Below the pieces are notes generated by a model that worked only from the letters and a program-made list of their open reading frames with translations, had not been told where the DNA came from and did no database searches. A program made the position numbers and the translations under genes. Positions 39,363 through 47,932 of a stretch of DNA of 48,963 nt are shown piece after piece. This DNA comes from Aerococcaceae bacterium DSM 111176 (GTDB taxonomy: Bacteria; Bacillota; Bacilli; Lactobacillales; Aerococcaceae), in assembly GCA_015863215.1 (NCBI GenBank), contig JACBXN010000013.1, forward strand, positions 1 through 48,963. The letters run 5' to 3'. Numbering within the stretch: position 1 is the stretch's first letter; every line of letters starts with the position of its first letter.

Positions 39363-41162
39363 ATGAGTCAAACTGAATTACAACAACGTGATCAAATGAA
39401 CCCAGATTATCAATGGGATTTAACAACATTTTTTGCATCTGATGAAGCGCATGAGAAGGCATTTCAAGAAGCTGCTGAAGAAATAAAAGCATTAGCTAAT
39501 TATCAAGGAACACTTGCGAATAGTTCAAAACAATTATTAGACGCGATTGAAAATATCCTAGCCGTAGCTCGAAAAGTAAGCAATGTTTATGGTTATGCAC
39601 ATCTTAAAAATGATCAAGATCAATCAAATGACACGTATCAAACAATGGAAGCACGAAGCATCCAACTATATTCACAGTTTGGACAAGCGATTGCTTTCTT
39701 CGAACCAGAATTAATGGCCATCGAACCTGCCAAATTAGAGCAATATATTAATGAAAATGAAGACTTAAAGTTCTATCAACAATATATCGAGGATATGGTT
39801 CGTGGACGTGACCATGTTTTAACTGCAGAAGAAGAAGGATTAATCGCTCAAGCAGCTGAAATTTTCGGTAATCCACAAAAGACATTTAGCTTATTAACGA
39901 ATGCTGACTTCACATTCCCGACGACGAAGAATGAAGAAGGAGAGCAAGTTGCATTAACGGATGGGTCTTATATTCGTTTCTTAGAATCGACTGACCGTAG
40001 TGTACGTAAGGAAGCTTTCGAGAAATATTACAGTGTTTATAAACAATATGCCAATACTATTGCTTCAACTTTAGGTGGTCAAATGAAAGTCGCGAATTAT
40101 AATGCGAAAGTGCATAAATATGACTCAGCAAGACAAGCAGCACTAGCAAATAATAATATCCCAGAATCAGTGTATGATACATTAGTTGAAGCAATTAATG
40201 ATAATGCTAACTTGTTACATGAATACACTGCGATGCGCCGTGACCTCTTAGAAGTGGATCAATTAGAATTTTACGATATCTATACACCTCTATTAGGAGA
40301 AGCGCCATTATCATTTACTTACGATGACTCAAAAGAAATTGTCTTAAAGGCGCTAGCACCACTTGGTGAAGAGTATTTAGAAATCATTGAAAAAGCATTC
40401 GATGAACGTTGGATCGATGTTTATGAAAATAAAGGTAAACGTGGGGGAGCATATTCTTCAGGCACTTACGACAGTAAACCTTATATTTTAATGAACTGGC
40501 AAGATACTTTAAACACACTGTATACATTAGTTCACGAATTAGGACATAGTGTTCATAGTTACTTATCTCGTCAAAATCAAGAATATGTATATAGTGGCTA
40601 TTCAATCTTTGTTGCAGAAATTGCGTCAACAACGAATGAAAATTTATTAACGAGTTATTTACTCGATACTTATTCAGATAAGAATATCCAATTATATATT
40701 ATTAATCACTTCTTAGATTCAATCAAATCGACTGTATACCGTCAAACTCAATTTGCGGAATTTGAGCATTTCATGCATGTTAAAGATCAAGAAGGTCAGC
40801 CATTGACAGCAGAATTCTTAACCAATGCATACCGTGAATTAAATGAACGTTACTACGGTGAGGCAATTAATTCAGATTCTGAAATTGCATATGAGTGGGC
40901 GCGTATCCCTCATTTCTATATGGGTTACTATGTTTACCAATATGCAACAGGATTTGCGGCAGCAACATATTTTGCTTCGAAAATATATCAAGGTGATAGT
41001 GATGCAACAGAAGCGTACCTTACTTTCCTTAAGTCAGGGTCAAGTGATTATCCAATTGATACTATGAAAAAAGCAGGACTAGATATGACACAACGCGATT
41101 ATATTGATGCAACACTTGAATTATTCAAAAATCGCTTAGCAGAGTTTAAGTCATTGATTTAA
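39363..41162 (+). CDS. pepF: Oligoendopeptidase F
   Basis: 599 residues, M3 family zinc metallopeptidase. The zinc site HELGHSVHS lies near residue 390, followed by the downstream Glu helix (YSIFVAEIASTTNENLL). The N-terminal helical domain and the YVYQYATGFAAATYFA end segment are typical. It cleaves cytoplasmic oligopeptides of 7-17 residues in lactic acid bacteria and related cocci. The start ATG 39363 follows AGAGGAGTGTATTT. An extended -10 (TGTTAGAAT) lies near 39323. Monocistronic, with its own terminator. Confidence 0.95.
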   Translation: MSQTELQQRDQMNPDYQWDLTTFFASDEAHEKAFQEAAEEIKALANYQGTLANSSKQLLDAIENILAVARKVSNVYGYAHLKNDQDQSNDTYQTMEARSIQLYSQFGQAIAFFEPELMAIEPAKLEQYINENEDLKFYQQYIEDMVRGRDHVLTAEEEGLIAQAAEIFGNPQKTFSLLTNADFTFPTTKNEEGEQVALTDGSYIRFLESTDRSVRKEAFEKYYSVYKQYANTIASTLGGQMKVANYNAKVHKYDSARQAALANNNIPESVYDTLVEAINDNANLLHEYTAMRRDLLEVDQLEFYDIYTPLLGEAPLSFTYDDSKEIVLKALAPLGEEYLEIIEKAFDERWIDVYENKGKRGGAYSSGTYDSKPYILMNWQDTLNTLYTLVHELGHSVHSYLSRQNQEYVYSGYSIFVAEIASTTNENLLTSYLLDTYSDKNIQLYIINHFLDSIKSTVYRQTQFAEFEHFMHVKDQEGQPLTAEFLTNAYRELNERYYGEAINSDSEIAYEWARIPHFYMGYYVYQYATGFAAATYFASKIYQGDSDATEAYLTFLKSGSSDYPIDTMKKAGLDMTQRDYIDATLELFKNRLAEFKSLI

Positions 41163-41200
41163 TTGAAGTCTGACTGAACTTTTAATTTAAAAGTAAACGA

Positions 41201-41234
41201 AAAAGCAACCATCATCGAAATGATGGTTGTTTTT
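41201..41234 (+). terminator. pepF terminator
   Basis: CAACCATCAT / ATGATGGTTG stem (41206-41215, 41220-41229) with loop CGAA and flanking A4/T4-5 tracts. Confidence 0.9.
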
Positions 41235-41272
41235 GTGTGGTTTCATGGAAGAGGTACAAATTGTGCTTCGGT

Positions 41273-41467
41273 GCGTAAAAAGTTAAGGCGTATTTGAGGC
41301 GAAGTTTTTACGTAGAAGGTGTAGCGTAAAAAGTAAGGGTGTATTTGGTGTTAAGTTTTTACGGAGAAGGTTTAGCGTAAAAAGTTGGGGTGTATTTGGT
41401 GTTAAGTTTTTACGGAGAAGGTTTAGCGTAAAAAGTTGGGGTGTATTTAGCATAAAGTTTGTACGCT
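41273..41467. repeat. 51-bp tandem repeat array, nearly four units
   Basis: Units start at 41273, 41324, 41375 and 41426, exactly 51 bp apart, each beginning GCGTAAAAAGT. Units 2 and 3 are the most alike; unit 1 is diverged and unit 4 is incomplete. Each unit holds CGTAAAAA and TTTTTACG as inverted 8-bp arms, so each could fold. The array fills part of the 617-bp gap between pepF and the LysM gene, where I see no convincing gene. Confidence 0.9.
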
Positions 41468-41691
41468 AATAGTTTTAACTAATGCTAAGTCAAGCTAACT
41501 AAAGAGCTACTTTTCATAAATTATCGTAATCTATGTAAATTATATTTAAAGTGTAGACCGTAAGAACGTTATCATAAGTGCTCTTAGAGGTGATTTTGAC
41601 GACAAATATTACGCGTTTGTTACAAAGGGGGCATTTGAGTTACAAACACCTATATGATTATTAAGCATTATTAACAAGAGACCTACAAGGG

Positions 41692-41719
41692 TTCACACCG
41701 AAAAAAAATCTGCTATTAT
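41692..41719 (+). promoter_or_regulatory. Promoter of the LysM-protein gene
   Basis: TTCACA (41692-41697), a 16-bp spacer, and TATTAT (41714-41719) with extended TGC. Start near 41726; the leader is about 54 nt. The stretch 41470-41690 is AT-rich with no recognised element. Confidence 0.6.
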
Positions 41720-41779
41720 TAATGTCATACAAAACAGAGGCGGTATCTCTGTGAATCAAAAAGGAGAACTATCTTACTT

Positions 41780-42985
41780 ATGAAGAAGACATTAAAATTA
41801 ACAGCAGCAGCAATTATGTCGGCAGCCGCTATGAATTTTATGAATATAACAACACACGCTCAAACGGCTGGAGAGGGAATTTCTAACTGGGCACGTCGCT
41901 CACAAGATGAAGTGAATGCGCATGTTTCGTCTGTATTAGCAGATGGTACAATTCGTTACGAAATCCAACCAGGAGATACTTTATCAGCAATTGCTGAAGC
42001 ATTAGAAATGTCTACTGAATTATTAGCAGCATTAAACAATATTGAAAACCCTGACTTAATTCTTGCTGGAACAACTTTAGTATTTAATGAAGCAGAACAA
42101 ACTGTTGTCATTGAAAATGAAGGTGAAGAAGCAGTTGAAATTACAGCAGAAGCAGCACCAGCTCCTGTAACTGAAGTTGCAGTTGTTGAAGAAGTTGCTG
42201 AATGGGTAACACCAGAAGTTGAAGAAACTGTTGTAGCTACTGAAGAAGTAACACCAGTTGAAGAAACAGTAGTTGAAACACCAGAAGTAACTCCGGTTGC
42301 AGAAGAAGCAACAGTAGAAGTTGTTGAAGAAGTTGGCGAGTGGGTTTCATTTGAAGAAACACCAGAAGCGACTGAACCAGTAACGGAAGAAGTAGCTTAC
42401 GAAGAAACTGTTGTTGAAGAAGCGCCTGTTGTTGAGGAAACACCAGTTGCAGAAGAAACTCCAGTTGTTGAAGATGTACTCGAAGAAACACCTGCAGTTG
42501 AAGAGCCAGTATACGAAGAACCAGTTGTAGAGGAACCAGTATATGAAGAGCCTGTGGCTGAAGAGCCAGTATACGAAGAGCCAGTATACGAAGAGCCAGT
42601 ATACGAAGAACCAGTTGTAGAGGAACCAGTATACGAAGAGCCTGTAGTTGAAGAACCTGTTTATGAAGAGCCTGTGGTTGATTCATCAATCCCAGCTCAT
42701 TTACAAGAATTAGCTTCATATCCACAAAATGCTGGATTATCTGTTTCAGAATTAGAAGCTAAATACGAAATTCGTCGTCGTGAGTCAACTCACAACTATG
42801 ACGTATATTCAGTTTCAGGTAACCACTATGGTGCTTATCAAATGTTAGATACATACTTCTCAATGTATGGTGACGGAACTACTTCAGTAAGTAGCCAAGA
42901 AGCAGCATCAAATGGTTATGTTGCAGAACGTTACGGATCTTGGAGTGCAGCTTTAGCAGCACATAATAGCCAAGGTTGGTACTAA
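41780..42985 (+). CDS. Secreted LysM protein with Apf-like lysozyme-fold C-terminus
   Basis: 401 residues. Sec signal peptide (about 1-28, ending THAQ). One LysM peptidoglycan-binding module (about 57-101; YEIQPGDTLSAIAEALEMS). A ~200-residue Glu/Pro/Val/Thr-rich linker follows, passing into tight EEPVYEEPV repeats (about 235-305). The C-terminal domain (about 312-401) resembles the aggregation-promoting-factor/transglycosylase-like end of lactobacilli: IRRRESTHNYDVYSVSGNHY with GAYQM, then YVAERYGSWSAALAAHNSQGWY. The Glu of RRES is the expected catalytic residue. It probably acts at the cell wall in growth or separation. The start ATG 41780 follows AAAAAGGAGAACTATCTTACTT. Confidence 0.85.
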   Translation: MKKTLKLTAAAIMSAAAMNFMNITTHAQTAGEGISNWARRSQDEVNAHVSSVLADGTIRYEIQPGDTLSAIAEALEMSTELLAALNNIENPDLILAGTTLVFNEAEQTVVIENEGEEAVEITAEAAPAPVTEVAVVEEVAEWVTPEVEETVVATEEVTPVEETVVETPEVTPVAEEATVEVVEEVGEWVSFEETPEATEPVTEEVAYEETVVEEAPVVEETPVAEETPVVEDVLEETPAVEEPVYEEPVVEEPVYEEPVAEEPVYEEPVYEEPVYEEPVVEEPVYEEPVVEEPVYEEPVVDSSIPAHLQELASYPQNAGLSVSELEAKYEIRRRESTHNYDVYSVSGNHYGAYQMLDTYFSMYGDGTTSVSSQEAASNGYVAERYGSWSAALAAHNSQGWY

Positions 42986-43000
42986 GATAAAATTTATAAA

Positions 43001-43041
43001 CAACCACTCTCAAGCAAATGCTTAAGAGTGGTTGTTTTTTT
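43001..43041 (+). terminator. LysM-gene terminator
   Basis: CAACCACTCT / AGAGTGGTTG outer stem and AAGC/GCTT inner stem, then seven T residues. Confidence 0.92.
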
Positions 43042-43223
43042 GTCAAAAAAGTGTGAAGAAATATATGGTTCGTGCGTTAGTACGGACTGTATATTTTTTT
43101 GATGAGAATATTTAATAACGAAATTTTAATACATTGCTATTAGAGAGTTTGATTTCAAGAGTAAAGAATGTTTGACAACCAATTAGAATCATTTCAGAAC
43201 ATTAAATCAAGAAAATTGATTAA

Positions 43224-43312
43224 TTGAGCGCAGTATTTGAAATTTATAATAGGTAAACTATAAATATTAACAAGTTGAAATTTAATGTAAGCATAAAATG
43301 ATAGCGCTTAAA
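43224..43312 (+). promoter_or_regulatory. Probable GH2-gene promoter and downstream cre-like site
   Basis: TATAAT at 43245-43250 with a TTGAGC 15 bp upstream (43224-43229). About 50 bp downstream, TGATAGCGCTTAAA (43299-43312) matches the cre consensus at 12 of 14 positions, a roadblock position between start site and gene. The rest of 43042-43339 holds no gene I recognise. Confidence 0.45.
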
Positions 43313-43339
43313 TATATTGGAATGAAAGGACAATGGTAA

Positions 43340-46252
43340 ATGGAAAAATATAACTTAAATATTGCTTGGAAATTTATCAAAGAAAATATTGAATCTGCAT
43401 ACCAGACAGATTATAACGATGCAAGTTGGGAGGACGTTAGTTTGCCTCATACATATAACGACATTGATACCTTCGATAATTTTATGGAAGGCGGACACAA
43501 TGGTGAACGCAGTATGTATACAGGGAAAACGTGGTATCGAAAAACTTTTAAAATAGATAAGGCACAACAAGATAAAATTGTGCTAATTGAATTTGAGGGT
43601 GTGCGCCAGGCCGCAGAAGTCTATATAAATGGAAAAAAATTGGAGGGGAAAAGCGAAAATGGATTTATTCCCTTCGGTTATGATTTAACCTCTTACCTTC
43701 ATTATGGAGAAAAAGAAAACATACTTGCAGTTATGGTGGATAATAGTTTTCCGTACTATGCTGATGGAACTGATGCAATTTTGAGTTGGCATGATTCACA
43801 TTGGCACCCAACTCATGGAGGGATTTATCGAAATGTTAATTTATACATTAAAGATAAACTCCATGTAACTCTCCCGCTTTATAGTTTCCTCAATACACAT
43901 GGGGTATATGTTTACTCACAAAACTTGAGTAAAGAGAATGTGGATATTGGGATTGAAATTGAAGTGAAGAATGCGTATAAGGAAGAGAAAGAATTTCGTA
44001 TTGAATTTGACATTGTAGACGATAATAATGTTGTTATTGCTACAATGGACCAAGATCAGGTTATTGATTCTGAGAGCCTTAAAGTAATAAAATTAAATAA
44101 TCAGATTCAGGACCCTAAGCTTTGGTCACCAGAATATCCATATTTGTATTCAGTAATAGTTAAAGTGATTCTGGGCTCGTCGATAGTTGATATGTCTAAA
44201 TTCCCACTAGGAATTAAAGAAACAGAGTTCACTTTCGATCAAGGATTTTTTATAAATGGGAATAATTTAAAGTTAAAAGGTTGGGGGCAAAGGCCAACTA
44301 ATGAATGGGCAGGATTAGGAACAGCTTTTCCAGATTGGATGCATACTTATATTCAAGACTTAATGAAGGAAGCCGGGGCAAATTTTATTCGTTGGGGTCA
44401 TTCCGCTGGAGCTCCTGCAGATATTCGTGCTTCAGATAGATTAGGTCTACTAACAATTCAACCAGGTGTTGATGGTGAGGGAAGTACTGTGGGGGGAGTT
44501 TACAGTCAAGACTCTTACGAAGTGCGAATCGCAGCCTTTCGAGATTTGGTTATATACTTCCGTAATAACCCGTCTATATTTGTTTGGGAAGGTGGTAATC
44601 AGAGTGTGCCTGATTCTGAGGCACAAGCTTTATTAGATATAACAAAAAGATACGATCCATTTGGAGGAAGAGCATTTGCCCATAGAAGGTCTGATCTAAG
44701 TATGGCCAAGTATGTTGATGTATCCATTGGAACTGAAGGCAGTTGGGAACTGAAGAGTAAAGGGAAGCCGATTGTTGAAGGAGAATATAATCGAGAAGAA
44801 GCGTCTCGTCGAGTTTGGGATAGGTATACTAAAGGATTTGAAAATTATCATACCGCTTCAAATTCAGCCTATGATTTAACATCTGAAGATTTAGCTAAAA
44901 ATCAAGCGAAACATTTTAAAAAAATAAGTGATCCTGCTCATAGTGGAGGAGCGAATTGGATATTCTCAGATTCAACTAGTCATGGCCGAGTCTATTCTGA
45001 AGTAGCTCGAACGAGTGGGGTAGTTGATGCAGTTATGTTACCAAAAGAAGCGTTCCATGCAATAAAATCAATTTATCGCAATGATCCACAAATTCACATC
45101 CTAGGACATTGGAACTATCCAGTAGACACTACTAAGGATATTTATGTTATGTCAAATGCATCAAGTGTTGAGCTACAAGTTAATGGAGTTTCTTTGGGCT
45201 ACGGGCATCGAACGGATGACTTCTTGTTTACTTTTAAAAATGTAGAATGGGAAGAAGGAAAAATAACTGCATTAGGCTTTGATGACGCTAATAATATTAT
45301 GTGTCAACAAACAAAACAAACAGTTGGTACCCCCACAAGTGTTAAAATGACACCAATACTATCCAATTCAGGATTATTAGCAGACGGTGCTGATGTTTTC
45401 CATATTGATGTAGAAGTCGTTGATGAAAAAGGCGTACGTGTTCCAACATATGAAGGGAAAGTTCATTTTGAGTTTAGTGGCCCGGTAAAATGGCGTGGAG
45501 GATATAATAGTAGTAAAGAAAGTTCGACTAATAATACATATTTATATCTGGAGGCAGGTATCAATCGAGTGGCACTTCGTAGTACAACAGACGCAGGGGA
45601 TATTGAAGTGATTGCAAAAATCGATGGATTGCAAAGCGCAAGTATTCTAGTAAAAAGTGAACCTGTTCCAGTTGATAATGGCCTGGCTGAGTTCAAAGAG
45701 GAGCAGTTAGTTAACGAATTAGGCATTTCGCCTGAATTGGGCGAAGGACCATTGGAAAACGTAAATCTAGGAGTGCAATCAAATGAAGAAACAATAATAG
45801 TAGATTATTCATACTCTGGTATCAATGATGTGAAAGGTATTAGAACAAATGTGAGTACTGGTGATCAGATGTATGCAGATGAAGAAGAAGAATTTAAGTT
45901 TATGCCAGATTATTTAATAGGAAGTGAATACTTACTATTACCAAATTCCGATTCAAATTATAAAGCATTGGACTTAATTCATTTATCCGTTGTAAAAGAC
46001 TCTTCGTTGTTTATTGCACATGATGATTCGCTCATCCGTCCACTTTGGTTAACTGAAAATTTTGATGAAACAGACGGTAAATTATTTGTAAAAGGGAAAG
46101 AGCATACTATATTTAAACAAGATTTGTCTGCTGATTCAACGATTACTCTTGGAGGTAATGCAGATTCGGAAGATGTAAAATCAGGAAATATGTACTTGGT
46201 TTTTGTTAAAGAATATGATTCTAATTTAGTTGTAAAGGCACCGATGTATTAA
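43340..46252 (+). CDS. Glycoside hydrolase family 2 enzyme (beta-galactosidase-like)
   Basis: 970 residues with GH2 architecture. Sugar-binding jelly roll (about 1-185; LPHTYNDIDTFDNF, TWYRKTFKI, DNSFPYYADGTDAILSWHDS). Immunoglobulin-like domain (about 190-295). TIM barrel (about 300-600), then GH2 C-terminal and Ig-like domains (about 690-970). No signal peptide, so it is cytoplasmic. The usual acid/base GNE is replaced by WEGGNQ: E417, N420, Q421. The nucleophile is expected in IVEGEYN (E480 or E482). This WEGGNQ type differs from classical LacZ; the substrate is not assignable from sequence. The start ATG 43340 follows AAAGGACAATGGTAA. The symporter and AraC genes follow. Confidence 0.85.
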   Translation: MEKYNLNIAWKFIKENIESAYQTDYNDASWEDVSLPHTYNDIDTFDNFMEGGHNGERSMYTGKTWYRKTFKIDKAQQDKIVLIEFEGVRQAAEVYINGKKLEGKSENGFIPFGYDLTSYLHYGEKENILAVMVDNSFPYYADGTDAILSWHDSHWHPTHGGIYRNVNLYIKDKLHVTLPLYSFLNTHGVYVYSQNLSKENVDIGIEIEVKNAYKEEKEFRIEFDIVDDNNVVIATMDQDQVIDSESLKVIKLNNQIQDPKLWSPEYPYLYSVIVKVILGSSIVDMSKFPLGIKETEFTFDQGFFINGNNLKLKGWGQRPTNEWAGLGTAFPDWMHTYIQDLMKEAGANFIRWGHSAGAPADIRASDRLGLLTIQPGVDGEGSTVGGVYSQDSYEVRIAAFRDLVIYFRNNPSIFVWEGGNQSVPDSEAQALLDITKRYDPFGGRAFAHRRSDLSMAKYVDVSIGTEGSWELKSKGKPIVEGEYNREEASRRVWDRYTKGFENYHTASNSAYDLTSEDLAKNQAKHFKKISDPAHSGGANWIFSDSTSHGRVYSEVARTSGVVDAVMLPKEAFHAIKSIYRNDPQIHILGHWNYPVDTTKDIYVMSNASSVELQVNGVSLGYGHRTDDFLFTFKNVEWEEGKITALGFDDANNIMCQQTKQTVGTPTSVKMTPILSNSGLLADGADVFHIDVEVVDEKGVRVPTYEGKVHFEFSGPVKWRGGYNSSKESSTNNTYLYLEAGINRVALRSTTDAGDIEVIAKIDGLQSASILVKSEPVPVDNGLAEFKEEQLVNELGISPELGEGPLENVNLGVQSNEETIIVDYSYSGINDVKGIRTNVSTGDQMYADEEEEFKFMPDYLIGSEYLLLPNSDSNYKALDLIHLSVVKDSSLFIAHDDSLIRPLWLTENFDETDGKLFVKGKEHTIFKQDLSADSTITLGGNADSEDVKSGNMYLVFVKEYDSNLVVKAPMY

Positions 46253-46260
46253 GATCGATG

Positions 46261-46306
46261 AACACTTTTGATCTATAAGAGTTTTGCAAAATAGATCAAA
46301 AGTGTT
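46261..46306 (+). terminator. Hairpin after the GH2 gene
   Basis: Perfect 16-bp stem AACACTTTTGATCTAT (46261-46276) with 46291-46306 and a 14-nt loop, but followed by ATTAAAT rather than a T tract. It may be a weak terminator or an RNA 3'-end stabiliser that separates GH2 from the symporter. Confidence 0.6.
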
Positions 46307-46358
46307 ATTAAATAGTTATCTCAGTCAAGAAAAACAAAATTATTGATCATTCAGTGAA

Positions 46359-46386
46359 TGTAAACGGTAACAACAAAAACTATAAT
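46359..46386 (+). promoter_or_regulatory. Perfect cre site at the symporter promoter
   Basis: TGTAAACGGTAACA (46359-46372) matches the cre consensus TGWAANCGNTNWCA at all 14 positions. It sits at the -35 position of a TATAAT at 46381-46386. Strong CcpA-mediated glucose repression of the symporter and araC genes is expected. Confidence 0.75.
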
Positions 46387-46412
46387 AGATTTAGAAACAA
46401 TAAGAATGTATG

Positions 46413-46436
46413 GAAACAAATGAAAGCGTTTGTTTC
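46413..46436. promoter_or_regulatory. Inverted repeat in the symporter leader (possible operator)
   Basis: GAAACAAA / TTTGTTTC arms (8 bp) around TGAAAGCG. It lies about 27 bp after the -10 and just before the ribosome binding site. The centre also resembles a half cre. It could be a LacI-type or AraC-type operator, or a second cre. Confidence 0.45.
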
Positions 46437-46460
46437 TCCGTTGAATTAAGGAGTGGAAAA

Positions 46461-47909
46461 ATGGAAGTGTCAGAAGCAAAAAATATAAATGTAGAGACAG
46501 TTAAAGAGACAAGACCCTTTGGTAAAAGAGATGTTATAGGCTACTTTTTTGGAGATTTAGCTTGTAACTTTAGTTTTGATTTAATTACAATGTATATGTT
46601 TTTATTCTTTACTCAGCATATTGGTATTAGATTAGAACATTATTCAATCATTATTTTAATTGCAAAAATACTGGACGGAATTAATGACCCAATAATAGGA
46701 TCAATTATCGACCGTTCAAAACCAACAAAAGATGGTAAATTTAAGCCATGGATTAAAAGATTTGCTCCTTTCTTAGCATTTATTGCAGCAATTATGTTTT
46801 TTGATACAACGAATATGAGTTATACGGTGAAACTTCTTTTTGCTGGAGGTGGGTACTTACTATGGGACTTCTTCTATTCATTTGTTAATGTACCTTATGG
46901 TTCATTGGGATCTGTTATGACCTCTAAACAATCGGAAAGAACAAAACTATCAACAGCAAGAAGTATTGGTGGGTTTGTACCAAATATTATTTATGGTATT
47001 TTTATTCCACAAATTATTTATGCTACGAGAATAGTGGATGGTGAATCTAGAGAAATTTTCCGAGGAGAATTACTGTTTCCGATAGCAATTATTACTGGAT
47101 TCTTGGCTCTAATATCTTTCTACCTAATGTATAAGAATACTGAAGAACGGATAACAGCGAGTACAGATGAAAAAGAAGATAAAACTGAAAAGTATAGCTT
47201 CTTTGAAACATTAGGAAAGACATTGAAGAATCGTGCGATGATTGGTTTGGTGTTAACAGCTTTTGCTCAAATTATTTTTATGAATGGTGCAATGCAGCTC
47301 ACCTCTCTTACTTACCAACTATACTTTAACGATGGTGGCTTGAACTCGCTTTCTATCTTTATTACAATGATACCAATGGTCATAGGAGCTACAGTTGGAA
47401 GTAAACTAGTCAGCAAATTTGGTACTGCTGAAATTAGTAGTAAACCATTAGTAGTTTCAATTGCTGTAAATATGTTTATGTTATTTGCACCTATTACTAA
47501 CCCTTATGTGTGGTGGGGATTATCGGCAATTAGTTCTACTTTCTCTTTTGGTTTAGCAATATATACATGGGCAATGGTTTCTGATGTAATTGATTACCAA
47601 GAGTATCTAACAGGAGATAGAAATGAAGGGACAGTTTATTCGATTTTCTCAATGATTCGTAAAATCGGTCAAGGGCTAGGTCAGGCTATTGTACCAATGA
47701 TGATTGCTTTAGCAATACCAGGATTAGAATTAAATAATGCATCAACTTGGACAGCAGACAGAGTAGTTAGTATAAAGAATTTATCAGTGATTTTCCCAAC
47801 AATTGGTATGGTTTTAATCATTATTGCAATGGTTTTTGTTTATCCATTAAATAAAAAACGTTTGAGCGAGGTACAAGAAACATTAGGTCACGAAACTGAA
47901 AGTGAATAA
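46461..47909 (+). CDS. GPH-family sugar:cation symporter
   Basis: About 482 residues, 12 membrane helices, of the glycoside-pentoside-hexuronide:cation symporter family (MelB-like). Motifs: GDLACNFSFDLITMYMFLFF in helix 1, the DGINDPIIGSIIDRSK loop with cation-site aspartates, and DVIDYQEYLTGDRNEGTVYS near helix 10. I chose ATG 46461 (MEVSEAKNINVET) with AAGGAG 7 nt upstream; the ATG at 46410 is in the leader before that site. It probably imports the glycoside cut by the adjacent GH2 enzyme. The 23-bp gap to the AraC gene implies co-transcription. Confidence 0.9.
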   Translation: MEVSEAKNINVETVKETRPFGKRDVIGYFFGDLACNFSFDLITMYMFLFFTQHIGIRLEHYSIIILIAKILDGINDPIIGSIIDRSKPTKDGKFKPWIKRFAPFLAFIAAIMFFDTTNMSYTVKLLFAGGGYLLWDFFYSFVNVPYGSLGSVMTSKQSERTKLSTARSIGGFVPNIIYGIFIPQIIYATRIVDGESREIFRGELLFPIAIITGFLALISFYLMYKNTEERITASTDEKEDKTEKYSFFETLGKTLKNRAMIGLVLTAFAQIIFMNGAMQLTSLTYQLYFNDGGLNSLSIFITMIPMVIGATVGSKLVSKFGTAEISSKPLVVSIAVNMFMLFAPITNPYVWWGLSAISSTFSFGLAIYTWAMVSDVIDYQEYLTGDRNEGTVYSIFSMIRKIGQGLGQAIVPMMIALAIPGLELNNASTWTADRVVSIKNLSVIFPTIGMVLIIIAMVFVYPLNKKRLSEVQETLGHETESE

Positions 47910-47932
47910 GTATTAAGGAGGGATCGCTGGAA

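Noticed and set aside
41283-41453. 56-codon minus-strand frame across the 51-bp repeats
   Set aside because: No ribosome binding site before its ATG; it is open because the repeat length is a multiple of three.
41273-41467. CRISPR-like array
   Set aside because: The repeats are directly abutting with no unique spacers and no cas genes are nearby.
42237-42725. 162-codon minus-strand frame opposite the Glu/Pro-rich linker
   Set aside because: Leu/Gln-rich shadow of the repetitive linker, with no start-site support.
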